A DNA stretch of 43,172 nucleotides from Phycisphaera mikurensis NBRC 102666 (lineage in GTDB: Bacteria; Planctomycetota; Phycisphaerae; Phycisphaerales; SM1A02), in the NCBI GenBank assembly GCA_945878575.1, contig CAMDUB010000017.1:1-43172 (forward strand), in the 5' to 3' direction. The notes beneath the pieces were generated by a model. That model ran no database searches. It was not told the origin of the DNA and saw nothing but the letters and a program-made list of their open reading frames with translations. This document shows positions 15,067 through 22,601 of the stretch, piece after piece. How positions within the stretch are numbered: position 1 is the first letter of the stretch; each line of letters begins with the position of its first letter. A program made the position numbers and the translations under genes.

Positions 15067-15597
15067 TCAGCGCACCATTCCGCCCGTTTGTCGGAGGCCC
15101 TCGTAGATGCCGCACGCCACGACGGTGGCCAGGTTGAGGCTGCGAGCCCGTGGGTCGGCACGCATCGGGAGCGTCAGTTGATGGCCGGCGCCGTAGGTGG
15201 CGTCGACCCAGGCGTGCACCTCTGCGGGGACGCCGCCGGTCTCTTGCCCGAAGAGCAGGTAATCCCCCTCATTGAACGAGGCGTCCCAGTGCGGGCGATC
15301 GGACTTGGTGCTGTACAGCCAGAGCCTCGGCGGGCGCTCTTTGGCGAGGAATTCCTCCCACGAGGCATGCTCCACGCAGTCGACCAAGTCCCAGTAGTCG
15401 AGCCCCGCGCGGCGGCACGCTTTCTCGTCCATGTCAAAGCCGATGGGGTGCACCACATGCAGCCGGCACCCAGTGGCCATACAGGTACGTCCGATGTTCC
15501 CCGTGTTGTTGGGGATTTGCGGCTGGTACAGCACAACGTGGAAGCGGGGCGATGGCGCGCGGGCGGGCGTGACAGTGCTATCAATGATGGCGGTCAT
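15067..15597 (-). CDS. trmL: tRNA (cytidine(34)-2'-O)-methyltransferase, SPOUT family
   Basis: TrmL methylates the 2'-OH of the wobble base of certain leucine tRNAs using SAM. The 176-residue product has the SPOUT knot motifs: VLYQPQIPNNTGNIGRTC near the N-terminus, FGQETGGVP in the middle and LPMRADPRARSLNLATVVA near the C-terminus, followed by YEGLRQ. Size and order fit TrmL/YibK. The ATG at 15597 is preferred; a GTG at 15624 would add nine residues but its codons overlap the likely promoter sequence around 15609-15616. Confidence 0.9.
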   Translation of the reverse strand: MTAIIDSTVTPARAPSPRFHVVLYQPQIPNNTGNIGRTCMATGCRLHVVHPIGFDMDEKACRRAGLDYWDLVDCVEHASWEEFLAKERPPRLWLYSTKSDRPHWDASFNEGDYLLFGQETGGVPAEVHAWVDATYGAGHQLTLPMRADPRARSLNLATVVACGIYEGLRQTGGMVR

Positions 15598-15610
15598 AGC
15601 AACTGCGGGG

Positions 15611-15616
15611 TATACT
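15611..15616 (+). promoter_or_regulatory. candidate -10 element TATACT, within palindromic GTATAC
   Basis: TATACT ends 10 nt before the ATG of the 34-codon ORF at 15627. The same bases on the minus strand read TATACC (15614-15609), 11 nt before the trmL ATG at 15597, so one palindrome may serve both directions. Confidence 0.5.
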
Positions 15617-15626
15617 CTGTTCACTT

Positions 15627-15731
15627 ATGTGGCCAGTCCTCTTTGCAAACGCTGCCTGGGTCGCCTTCCTCGCCATCTGGGCGCTCGTGTATTTCGCGGG
15701 CGCTCGTCAGAAGCCAGACGGCGGGCACTGA
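15627..15731 (+). CDS. small single-helix membrane protein, 34 residues
   Basis: ATG 15627 opens a 34-codon frame: MWPVLFANAAWVAFLAIWAL, then VYFAGARQKPDGGH and a TGA at 15729-15731. Residues 3-25 form one hydrophobic helix rich in Trp and Ala, and the last nine residues are charged or polar, the usual shape of a real small membrane protein. It has a near-consensus -10 (TATACT) ending 10 nt upstream. No family is recognised. It lies between trmL (opposite strand) and tRNA-Arg. It could be chance, but composition and promoter placement both argue for a gene. Confidence 0.5.
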   Translation: MWPVLFANAAWVAFLAIWALVYFAGARQKPDGGH

Positions 15732-15760
15732 CCGCTGCGCTGCGCGCGGGTGCGGGCGCA

Positions 15761-15800
15761 TGATTTCGGATGCCTTCGGATGCTTTCGGATGCTTGCGGA
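15761..15800. repeat. four tandem copies of a 10-bp unit upstream of tRNA-Arg
   Basis: TGATTTCGGA, TGCCTTCGGA, TGCTTTCGGA and TGCTTGCGGA follow one another without gaps, ending 35 bp before the tRNA. Units differ at one to three positions. It may be a simple slippage repeat or a set of spaced protein-binding sites. Confidence 0.75.
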
Positions 15801-15835
15801 TGGGCCGGTTCACCGAAGTACACGCAGTACATCTT

Positions 15836-15909
15836 GCTCCAGTAGCTCAGTTGGATAGAGCACGGCTTTCCTAAAGCTGAGGTCGCAGGTTCAACTCCTG
15901 CCTGGGGCG
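15836..15909 (+). tRNA. tRNA-Arg (anticodon CCT)
   Basis: A complete 74-nt cloverleaf: acceptor GCTCCAG pairs with CTGGGGC (one G-U), D arm GCTC/GAGC, anticodon stem CGGCT/AGCTG with loop TTCCTAA and anticodon CCT, and T arm GCAGG-TTCAACT-CCTGC. The discriminator is G and no CCA is encoded. It reads the rare AGG codon. Confidence 0.95.
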
Positions 15910-15972
15910 TTTTGCTGTCCTCGGGGCGCGCGTTTCAACTCTGCGGCGCGATCGACAAGTCCGCAGCGCGCT

Positions 15973-16743
15973 CTACAAATCCGCAGCGCGGCGCGGACGT
16001 GCGCCAAGCCAGCGGATTCCGCGTTCCATGGATTCGCTCAGCAGCGCGCTTGCTGTTCGGAGGTTCCGGAGGAACGCTTCGGATGCTGGCTCTGGATGAT
16101 CCACCAGATCAGTGACCGCCTTCACCGCAACGAACGGAACACCGCATTGCCCGCAGACTTGGGCAATGGCGCATGCTTCCATGTCCTTGGCGGCAACACG
16201 ATATTGAGCAAAGAACGCGAGTTCCTCGGGGGTGGTGTCCAAACTGTTGCCGGTGCTCACAATGCCGGACTTGGCACCCATGGCCGCCGCGAGGTGCTTG
16301 GCAGGCGTCACGGGCCACTGCCCGCGCGCCTGCAGCGCAAAGCCCGGGAGTGCGATGTGGCGATCGTGAAACAGGCAGTCACCCTCAGAAACGTAGATGT
16401 CACCAACGCACCCGCCGCGCGCCTGAAAGCCGCCGCACGTGCCGGCGTTGATGACAAGATCTGGCGCAAACTTGCGAATTGCAATGAACCCGGCGAGCGT
16501 GGCGGCGTCTGTTCCAATGCGATCAGTGCCACAGCGCGGATCGACGCCATTCATGAGGAGATCGATGGAAACGGTACCAACCGTGCCCGCAAAGTGCCGC
16601 TGCGTCAAATTGGGATCCACCGCTGGCTGCTCGGTGAGCTTGAGCCGCTCCACGAGGGGCATGCCTTCCGCCTCCATGGCGTACAGCAGGGTGATCCGCT
16701 CGAGGGTTGTCTGCGGCGAATCTGGGTCCGGAAGTGTGTGCAC
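15973..16743 (-). CDS. mtnN: 5'-methylthioadenosine/S-adenosylhomocysteine nucleosidase
   Basis: The enzyme cleaves adenine from methylthioadenosine (and possibly S-adenosylhomocysteine), feeding methionine salvage and quorum-signal metabolism. The 256-residue product has the catalytic residues of the family: Glu24 in YAMEAEG, INAGTCGGF, the MEA block with Glu189 in KDMEAC, and Asp212 in KAVTDLVD. Blocks such as GDIYVSEGDCLFHDR and STGNSLDTTPEE resemble plant-type MTA nucleosidases. The start is GTG 16743 because the first beta strand (RITLLYAM) lies between it and the next ATG. tRNA-Met ends only 11 nt upstream on the same strand and there is no Shine-Dalgarno sequence, so the mRNA may arise by processing of a joint transcript. 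Confidence 0.88.
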   Translation of the reverse strand: MHTLPDPDSPQTTLERITLLYAMEAEGMPLVERLKLTEQPAVDPNLTQRHFAGTVGTVSIDLLMNGVDPRCGTDRIGTDAATLAGFIAIRKFAPDLVINAGTCGGFQARGGCVGDIYVSEGDCLFHDRHIALPGFALQARGQWPVTPAKHLAAAMGAKSGIVSTGNSLDTTPEELAFFAQYRVAAKDMEACAIAQVCGQCGVPFVAVKAVTDLVDHPEPASEAFLRNLRTASALLSESMERGIRWLGARPRRAADL

Positions 16744-16754
16744 GGGCGCTGGAG

Positions 16755-16828
<74 letters not shown>

Positions 16829-16861
16829 ATGCTAAGAACTGTCAGAAACTGGCTTCTTGAA

Positions 16862-16946
16862 ACGGAATATCTTCCGTATCCTGAAACCCCGCTCGCCTGC
16901 CGAGCGGATCGAAGATACTAGCCGAAAGGCTTCCATTCGGGAAGCC
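16862..16946. repeat. three consecutive short inverted repeats in a divergent region
   Basis: ACGGAA-tatc-TTCCGT (16862-16877), CCGCTCG-cctgc-CGAGCGG (16889-16907) and GGCTTCC-attcg-GGAAGCC (16928-16946) stand in a row between tRNA-Met (-) and the large surface-protein gene (+). The last ends 23 bp before the ATG at 16970. They may be operators or leader hairpins; none has a T tract. Confidence 0.6.
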
Positions 16947-16969
16947 GCCCATACCTGAGCCCACAACAC

Positions 16970-19900
16970 ATGTTTCAGCACCTTTTTCGGTTGCCATCGC
17001 TGGTTGCACTTTTGCTTGTGGTGGCGCTCAGCGCGGGTGGGGAGCGGGCGGGAGCGGACGGCTTGTGCTTAGGCACGTACAACGGCACCCCGAGTTCCAT
17101 GGCAATCGATGGCTCGCAGGCTGGTGCAGGCACGGCGATTGCTGGCGCTGACGTTCTGGTTGGCGCGCCCGGGATCGGAATAGTGCGGGTGTATCGGCGG
17201 ATCAGTGGGGGCTACTACGTGGTTAGCTCGCTGACACGACCATCATCCATCTTGCCGGACTCGAGCGGATTTGGTCGGGGCATTGCCGTCGATGGAACCG
17301 TGGCCGCCGTGAGTGCGCCGTTTCATAACAATTCGCAAGGCGCGGTAGTTCTGTATTCACGCGCGTCGGACGGAACATGGTCGTTCTTGCAGACGATCAA
17401 CTCTCCGCTGGGCGTGGCCAATGGCGTGTTTGGAATGAGCATTGCCATGAGTGACGGATTCCTCGCCATCGGTGCGCCGGGCGCCATCAACGCTGCGGAA
17501 TATGCGCGCGGAGTCGTGTACCTGTATGAGCGCACTCCCGCTGGTACCTATTCACTCGTGCGCTCATTTGATCCCGTGCAGCCCACGGCGGCGCAGGACA
17601 AGTGGTATGGCTGGGGTGTTGGTCTTGGCAATTCCACATTGGTGGTTGCCGCTCCTGGTGAGTCACTCACTGCCGACAGCGGCAAATTGGGCACCATGTA
17701 CGTGTACCGCCGCGATGATCTTGGTTCGTGGAACGCGCCGCTTCGTATGAAATCCCCTGGTACTTCCGGGGGCACTTTTGGAACTGCACTCGCAGTGGGT
17801 ACCGAATCAACGAGCGGCGCTGGCGTATCTATCTTTATGCGCGAGCAGCGCCCCACGGGGCCCGACACGGTTTGGATGTATTCGACTGTGCTGAGCGTGC
17901 CATCCCTGAAAATTGGATTCGAAGCAACTGCAACACCCGCGTTTGGTGGCGATCCGCTGACTGATTGCGTGCTCACCAACTCGTTGGCGATCCATGAAGG
18001 ATTTGGACTCGTCGGTTCGCCGAATGATTCGGCAGTCACGCGGTTCGTCTACAACGGGGCTGCGTGGACCTTTGACAACATCGAGACCTATCCAGGCGGT
18101 GGCGTCTCAAGTCAATGGGGACAATCCGTGGCGGTTGGTCATGATCATGTGGCGATCGGCGCCCCGTACTACGACTACGGATCGAACCGTGAATGGGGCC
18201 GCGTCTCTATGCGCACCCACGACGCCCCCAACTGCGATGGGACTGGCGACGTCGATGCATGCGTCATTGCGCTCTCTGGCTCGTCGGTGGTTGACCTCAA
18301 CAGCGACGGTGTGCCCGATGTCTGCCAGACCGTCACCGCGCCGCCTGTGGTGACCGCCACGGAAGGCACGCGCACTGATGGTGTTGCATTGGTCTGGCCA
18401 AGCATGGAGCGCGCCGTGAGTTACAAAGTGACGCTGGTGACGGGCACCATTGAGACGGATGTTGGGATTTCCTACGTTGCCCAGTACATCGATACCGCCG
18501 CAGCCGCGGGCGTTCTGCGCACCTACCGCGTGCGTTCAGTCTCCGCAGGCGGTGTGCTTTCGTCTGGATCAGCAACGGATACGGGTTGGAGGATGCTGGC
18601 CACCCCAACAAGTGTGGCGGCTACCTATGCGACGAGCCTCTCGGCGGTCACGGTGACATGGGGTGCAGTGAGCGGGGCAACCGGATACAAGGTGGCTCGG
18701 AAGCCTGTAACGGGAGGGGTGTTTGTGGACCTAGACACCCTTGGCGATGTGCAGACCTACCGCGACACCACCGCCACGCCCGGTCTTGCCTACGAGTACC
18801 GCGTACGCGCCACGTGCTCGCTTGGCGAGAGTGGCGAGAGTATCAGTGCGGTCGGCGAGATTTCCAGTGTCTCCATTCCGCCCGCCACGGTCACTGCCAG
18901 CTTTGGTACCAGCCTGACGGCGGTCACGGTGACGTGGAGTGCCGTGGAAGATGCCATTGGTTACAAGATCCTTCGCTCGCTCAATGGAGTTTCCACGACG
19001 CTCGCGACCGTTACAGGGGTCCTTACGTACACCGATACGACTGCAACACCGGGGCAGCAGTACTCCTACTCCGTTCAATCGGTGTGCACTCCGGGCGTCA
19101 GCGCACCGAGTACTGCTACTCTCGGCAAGATTGCTGCCGATGCCACGCCGCTTTCGGTGTCCGCGACGGATGGCACGTCCACCAGCGGCGTCACCGTGAC
19201 ATGGACCGCGGTTGATGGTGGATCCACGGGCTACACCATTCTTCGTGGTGAGGGATCCAAGAAGCCCAAGGTCATCGCCACCGTTGGAGCTGCCGTTCGG
19301 ACGTACATCGATACGGCAGTTCCAAAGGCAACGAAACTTTATAACTACACGGTTCGATTGGCGTCAGCGACCACTGGTGGATTGGTGAATGCCGGATGGA
19401 AAGCGCCCGCGGGTCCATCTGGCCTGACTGCCACCGAGGGGACGCTGAGTACCGGTGTGCAGTTGACATGGGTGCTTGCGCCGAAGTCGAGCAAGGTGTC
19501 TGGCTACCAAGTGTGGCGCACGCCTCCGGGCGGAACGGCTGTTCTGCTTGGCTCGGTCAGCAAGACAACCAAGACGGTCACTGATCAGGGAGGCACGCCT
19601 GGCATTCTGTATACCTATTCATTGCGTGCAGTGGTGGCGTTGGGAACAACGCCGGCGATCACGGACACCGGTTGGCGAACACTGGTGGCACCAGCCATCA
19701 TCATTGCATCGGACACCTTGAACGACGAGATTTCAGTCGGTTGGACCGCAGTCTCAGGCGCCACGAGCTACCTGCTCACTCGCATTGGCGGAGAAGGTCA
19801 AGTGACATTCACTACCGTCACCAATAGTTACAGCGACACATCAGCAGTGGCTGGCATCACCTACACCTACCGCGTACAGGCCATCTGCACGCTGGTGACC

Positions 19901-20404
19901 ACGGGGTCAAGCCCAACCGATACCGGCATACGCGTGTCATCGTTCAACATGCTGCTTGCAGGCGGCGGGGCTGCTGCGGGTGGTGCGGTGGATTCCAGTG
20001 GACGTGTGAGTTCCAACTCCGATACGCCTGACGAAATGGAAGAGTCTGCTGACGACGAAACGTCCGCGGATCACACCTGGCTCATTGATGGAGTCAAGAT
20101 TGAGAATGGTCCGTTTGTGATGAATCACCACGATGCCATGGTGGTCAAGCTTCGTGCTCCTGCTTCGGCCGAGGACGCCTCGATGTTGGTGCTCTTTGGT
20201 GAAGGCTTCCTTGATGGAACACTTCGAGTTGCGTTTGATGAGTACCAACCAACGATCGGCGACGAGTGGACCGTGATCCTTTCGGGCGGATTAGTAGGTG
20301 ATTTCCGCCGCGTGCTGCCACCAGCACTCCCAGAAGGCATGAGTATGGAGACCGAACGTATCGGCACCATCTACCAAGTGCGGGTGATTGCCACGCCGGA
20401 GTAA
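16970..20404 (+). CDS. large secreted surface protein: FG-GAP-like beta-propeller plus six fibronectin-III-like repeats
   Basis: The 1144-residue product starts with a signal peptide (MFQHLFRLPSLVALLLVVAL). Residues about 30-420 are FG-GAP/integrin-alpha-like blades with repeated phrases such as DVLVGAPGIG, FLAIGAPGA, LVVAAPGES and HVAIGAPYYD. Near 430-455 comes a calcium-loop segment DLNSDGVPDVCQ, common in planctomycete proteins. Residues about 458-990 hold six fibronectin-III-like units of 88-91 residues, each with VTVTW.AV..A.GYK and a TDTTATPG...Y.YRV half. An acidic linker (DTPDEMEESADDE) follows, then a C-terminal domain with GTLRVAFDEYQPTIGDEW, as in the tails of other planctomycete exported proteins. 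It is probably a cell-surface or secreted adhesion or scaffold protein; no catalytic residues are seen. Confidence 0.87.
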   Translation: MFQHLFRLPSLVALLLVVALSAGGERAGADGLCLGTYNGTPSSMAIDGSQAGAGTAIAGADVLVGAPGIGIVRVYRRISGGYYVVSSLTRPSSILPDSSGFGRGIAVDGTVAAVSAPFHNNSQGAVVLYSRASDGTWSFLQTINSPLGVANGVFGMSIAMSDGFLAIGAPGAINAAEYARGVVYLYERTPAGTYSLVRSFDPVQPTAAQDKWYGWGVGLGNSTLVVAAPGESLTADSGKLGTMYVYRRDDLGSWNAPLRMKSPGTSGGTFGTALAVGTESTSGAGVSIFMREQRPTGPDTVWMYSTVLSVPSLKIGFEATATPAFGGDPLTDCVLTNSLAIHEGFGLVGSPNDSAVTRFVYNGAAWTFDNIETYPGGGVSSQWGQSVAVGHDHVAIGAPYYDYGSNREWGRVSMRTHDAPNCDGTGDVDACVIALSGSSVVDLNSDGVPDVCQTVTAPPVVTATEGTRTDGVALVWPSMERAVSYKVTLVTGTIETDVGISYVAQYIDTAAAAGVLRTYRVRSVSAGGVLSSGSATDTGWRMLATPTSVAATYATSLSAVTVTWGAVSGATGYKVARKPVTGGVFVDLDTLGDVQTYRDTTATPGLAYEYRVRATCSLGESGESISAVGEISSVSIPPATVTASFGTSLTAVTVTWSAVEDAIGYKILRSLNGVSTTLATVTGVLTYTDTTATPGQQYSYSVQSVCTPGVSAPSTATLGKIAADATPLSVSATDGTSTSGVTVTWTAVDGGSTGYTILRGEGSKKPKVIATVGAAVRTYIDTAVPKATKLYNYTVRLASATTGGLVNAGWKAPAGPSGLTATEGTLSTGVQLTWVLAPKSSKVSGYQVWRTPPGGTAVLLGSVSKTTKTVTDQGGTPGILYTYSLRAVVALGTTPAITDTGWRTLVAPAIIIASDTLNDEISVGWTAVSGATSYLLTRIGGEGQVTFTTVTNSYSDTSAVAGITYTYRVQAICTLVTTGSSPTDTGIRVSSFNMLLAGGGAAAGGAVDSSGRVSSNSDTPDEMEESADDETSADHTWLIDGVKIENGPFVMNHHDAMVVKLRAPASAEDASMLVLFGEGFLDGTLRVAFDEYQPTIGDEWTVILSGGLVGDFRRVLPPALPEGMSMETERIGTIYQVRVIATPE

Positions 20405-20454
20405 GCGAGGCGCGGTGGCAGGAAGCGACCTGCGAAATGCATGTAACAAAAAAC

Positions 20455-20487
20455 AAATCCCCTTCCTCGCGGAAGGGGATTTTCTTT
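20455..20487. terminator. bidirectional rho-independent terminator
   Basis: AAATCCCCTTCC (20455-20466) and GGAAGGGGATTT (20471-20482) form a perfect 12-bp stem with loop TCGC. The plus strand continues TCTTTG; the minus strand continues GTTTTTTGTT. It lies between the convergent stop codons of the surface-protein gene and pyrG, and should end both transcripts. Confidence 0.93.
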
Positions 20488-20508
20488 GAATTGAATTGCA
20501 GTGCGTAC

Positions 20509-22377
20509 TTATGCTGTGACCGGAGCGCTCGTACCGTTGGCTGTCCGAACCCAGCGCTTGCCGAGCTCGGTCTGCGCAAAGTCAGGTTCGCGGCGCGCGA
20601 TGGCTGCGGCAATCAGACCCATGAACATGGGCTGCGGCTCCAACGGGCGGCTGGTGAGTTCCGGGTGGAACTGCGCGCCGATGAAGTACGGGTGCACAGA
20701 GATCGGTAGTTCCAGCACCTGCATGATTGGATGCTTGGTGTGACGACCACTGAAGATCAGGCCGCCAGCAGTGAGAGCCGCCACGTGTTTGGGGTCAACT
20801 TCATAGCGATGACGGAAGCGTTCGCGGACCACGTCGCGACCGCCAAAGACCAAGTGCGCCAAGGTGCCGCGTTCGATCTGCACATCTTGACCACCAAGAC
20901 GCATGGTGCCGCCCATGATGCCTTCGATCTTCTTCTGATCGGCAAGTTCGCTGATGACGGGGTGCGTGGTGGCGGGATCAAATTCGGTGCTGTGTGCATC
21001 GGTCCAGCCGAGGACATCACGCGCGTATTCGATGACTGCTACTTGGAAACCGAGGCAAATGCCTAAGAACGGCACGCGGTCCACCCGCGCTGCTTCCACG
21101 CAGCGGACCTTGCCTTCAACGCCGCGCATTCCAAAGCCACCGGGCACAATCACGCCGTCAAACTTACTGACGATCTGCTTGGCTTCGGCAAGAGTTGCCA
21201 CATCGCTGGTGTCGAGCCATTCAATTTCGATTTCCGTACCGAGCGCAGTGCCGCAATGCTCAATGGCCTTGTCGATGGACGCGTAGGCGTCGCGCAGGCT
21301 GGCGTACTTGCCCAAGACGCCGATGCGCACCTTGTGGGCGCGCGGCGCGTTAAGGCGCTTGGTGAATGCACTCCAGGTAACGCGTTCGCGATCCTCTTGC
21401 TTGGCGTTGACGCGCTCGTGCAGTTTGAGGAGCGAAAGAATCTCGCGGTCGAGTCCGCCGTCGCGCATGGCGTCCGGGATGGTGTAGATGCTGGCGCGGT
21501 CGTGCATTGAGAAGATGCGCGGCAGCGGCACGTTGGAGAACATGGCGATCTTCTGCATCACCTTTTCGGTGACCGGATTCTTGGCGCGACACGCGATCAG
21601 TTGCGGCTGCACGCCCGCTTCCATCAGTCGCTTGATGCCAAGTTGCGCCGCCTTGGACTTTTGTTCGCCCAAGATGGACGGCTCCAAGATGTAGGTAAGT
21701 GCTACAAAACAGCAGTTTTCCGAACCTTCTTCAAAGGCCAGCTCGCGCAGCGCCTCAATGTAGAAGCCGTTTTCGTAGTCGCCCGCGGTGCCGCCCACTT
21801 CAACAAAGACCACATCGCAGGGCTTGCCCGCGTTGCCAGTCATTGCCAGTTGTCGCAGTCGCATCTTGACGGCGCCGGTGACGTGCGGAATCATTTGCAC
21901 ATCGCGGCCGAGGTATCCGCCACGACGTTCGCGTTCAAGAATTTCGGTGTAGATCTGGCCGGCAGTGACGAAGTTGAGGCGACCGAGGTTCTGGTTCAGG
22001 ACGCGCTCATAGGTGCCCAGATCCATATCGGTTTCAAGACCGTCTTCAAGCACAAACACCTCGCCGTGGCGATAGGGGTTCAGCGTGCCGCTGTCGATAT
22101 TCAGGTAGCCCTCCATCTTGATGGGGGCGACCGTGAGTCCTTTGTCCTTCAGAAGCTTGGCGAGGGAACTTGAGAAGATGCCCTTGCCGAGTCCGCTCAT
22201 CACCGTACCGATGACAACCACGTACTTGGTGCGCCCGGGCTGGTATCCGCGCGGCGTGGGGCTGAAGCCCTCGCTCGATTCATCGGAAGCGCCGAATTGG
22301 GCAAGGAAGCCAGCCGACGCGGGGTCGGGATTCGGTTGAAATTGACGAGATTGCGCGCCGTATCCGTCCGTGGGCAT
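20509..22377 (-). CDS. pyrG: CTP synthase, divergent form with N-terminal extension
   Basis: CTP synthase aminates UTP to CTP using glutamine and ATP. The 622-residue product has a 50-residue polar N-terminal extension, then the synthetase domain (IGTVMSGLGKGIFSSSLAK; metal ligands Asp95 in NIDSGTLNP and Glu193 in VEVGGTAGD) and a C-terminal glutamine amidotransferase domain with Cys441 in GICLGFQVAVIE, His571 and Glu573 in QFHPELTS. The synthetase motifs are unusual: KMEGYLNIDSGT stands where KLDPYINVDPGT is standard, and GDYENGF where GDIESLPF is standard. Catalytic residues are kept, so activity is likely. The start at 22377 is supported by a TACCGT hexamer 5 nt upstream; a longer in-frame ORF adds residues with no family character. 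Confidence 0.93.
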   Translation of the reverse strand: MPTDGYGAQSRQFQPNPDPASAGFLAQFGASDESSEGFSPTPRGYQPGRTKYVVVIGTVMSGLGKGIFSSSLAKLLKDKGLTVAPIKMEGYLNIDSGTLNPYRHGEVFVLEDGLETDMDLGTYERVLNQNLGRLNFVTAGQIYTEILERERRGGYLGRDVQMIPHVTGAVKMRLRQLAMTGNAGKPCDVVFVEVGGTAGDYENGFYIEALRELAFEEGSENCCFVALTYILEPSILGEQKSKAAQLGIKRLMEAGVQPQLIACRAKNPVTEKVMQKIAMFSNVPLPRIFSMHDRASIYTIPDAMRDGGLDREILSLLKLHERVNAKQEDRERVTWSAFTKRLNAPRAHKVRIGVLGKYASLRDAYASIDKAIEHCGTALGTEIEIEWLDTSDVATLAEAKQIVSKFDGVIVPGGFGMRGVEGKVRCVEAARVDRVPFLGICLGFQVAVIEYARDVLGWTDAHSTEFDPATTHPVISELADQKKIEGIMGGTMRLGGQDVQIERGTLAHLVFGGRDVVRERFRHRYEVDPKHVAALTAGGLIFSGRHTKHPIMQVLELPISVHPYFIGAQFHPELTSRPLEPQPMFMGLIAAAIARREPDFAQTELGKRWVRTANGTSAPVTA

Positions 22378-22382
22378 GGCAT

Positions 22383-22388
22383 ACGGTA
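22383..22388 (-). promoter_or_regulatory. pyrG: candidate -10 element TACCGT of pyrG
   Basis: TACCGT on the minus strand ends 5 nt before the ATG at 22377, the tightest spacing seen in this window. Confidence 0.45.
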
Positions 22389-22588
22389 GCACGGCGGTGG
22401 GGTTGGATTCAATCCGCAATTGCGGGCTGCAATGGAGCGATTTCTTGCGGACGCCAGTCCGTGAGGGCAACCCCGTACAGGAACCGCTCCGTGGCTGTGC
22501 GGGCTCCTGGGCGCGGAGTGGATCGCGTGGTAGTGACTCAGGGGGTCGAAACTGCCTGGAACTTTGGAACGCGTGCCCGCTGACCCGG

Positions 22589-22594
22589 TAGGTT
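22589..22594 (+). promoter_or_regulatory. candidate -10 element TAGGTT of the M1 aminopeptidase gene
   Basis: TAGGTT ends 7 nt before the ATG at 22602. A TTGGAA lies about 19 nt further upstream and might be a weak -35. Confidence 0.45.
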
Positions 22595-22601
22595 TACGAC
22601 T

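Noticed and set aside
15598-15624. GTG start extending trmL by nine residues
   Set aside because: These codons overlap the likely promoter palindrome, and the SPOUT fold does not need them.
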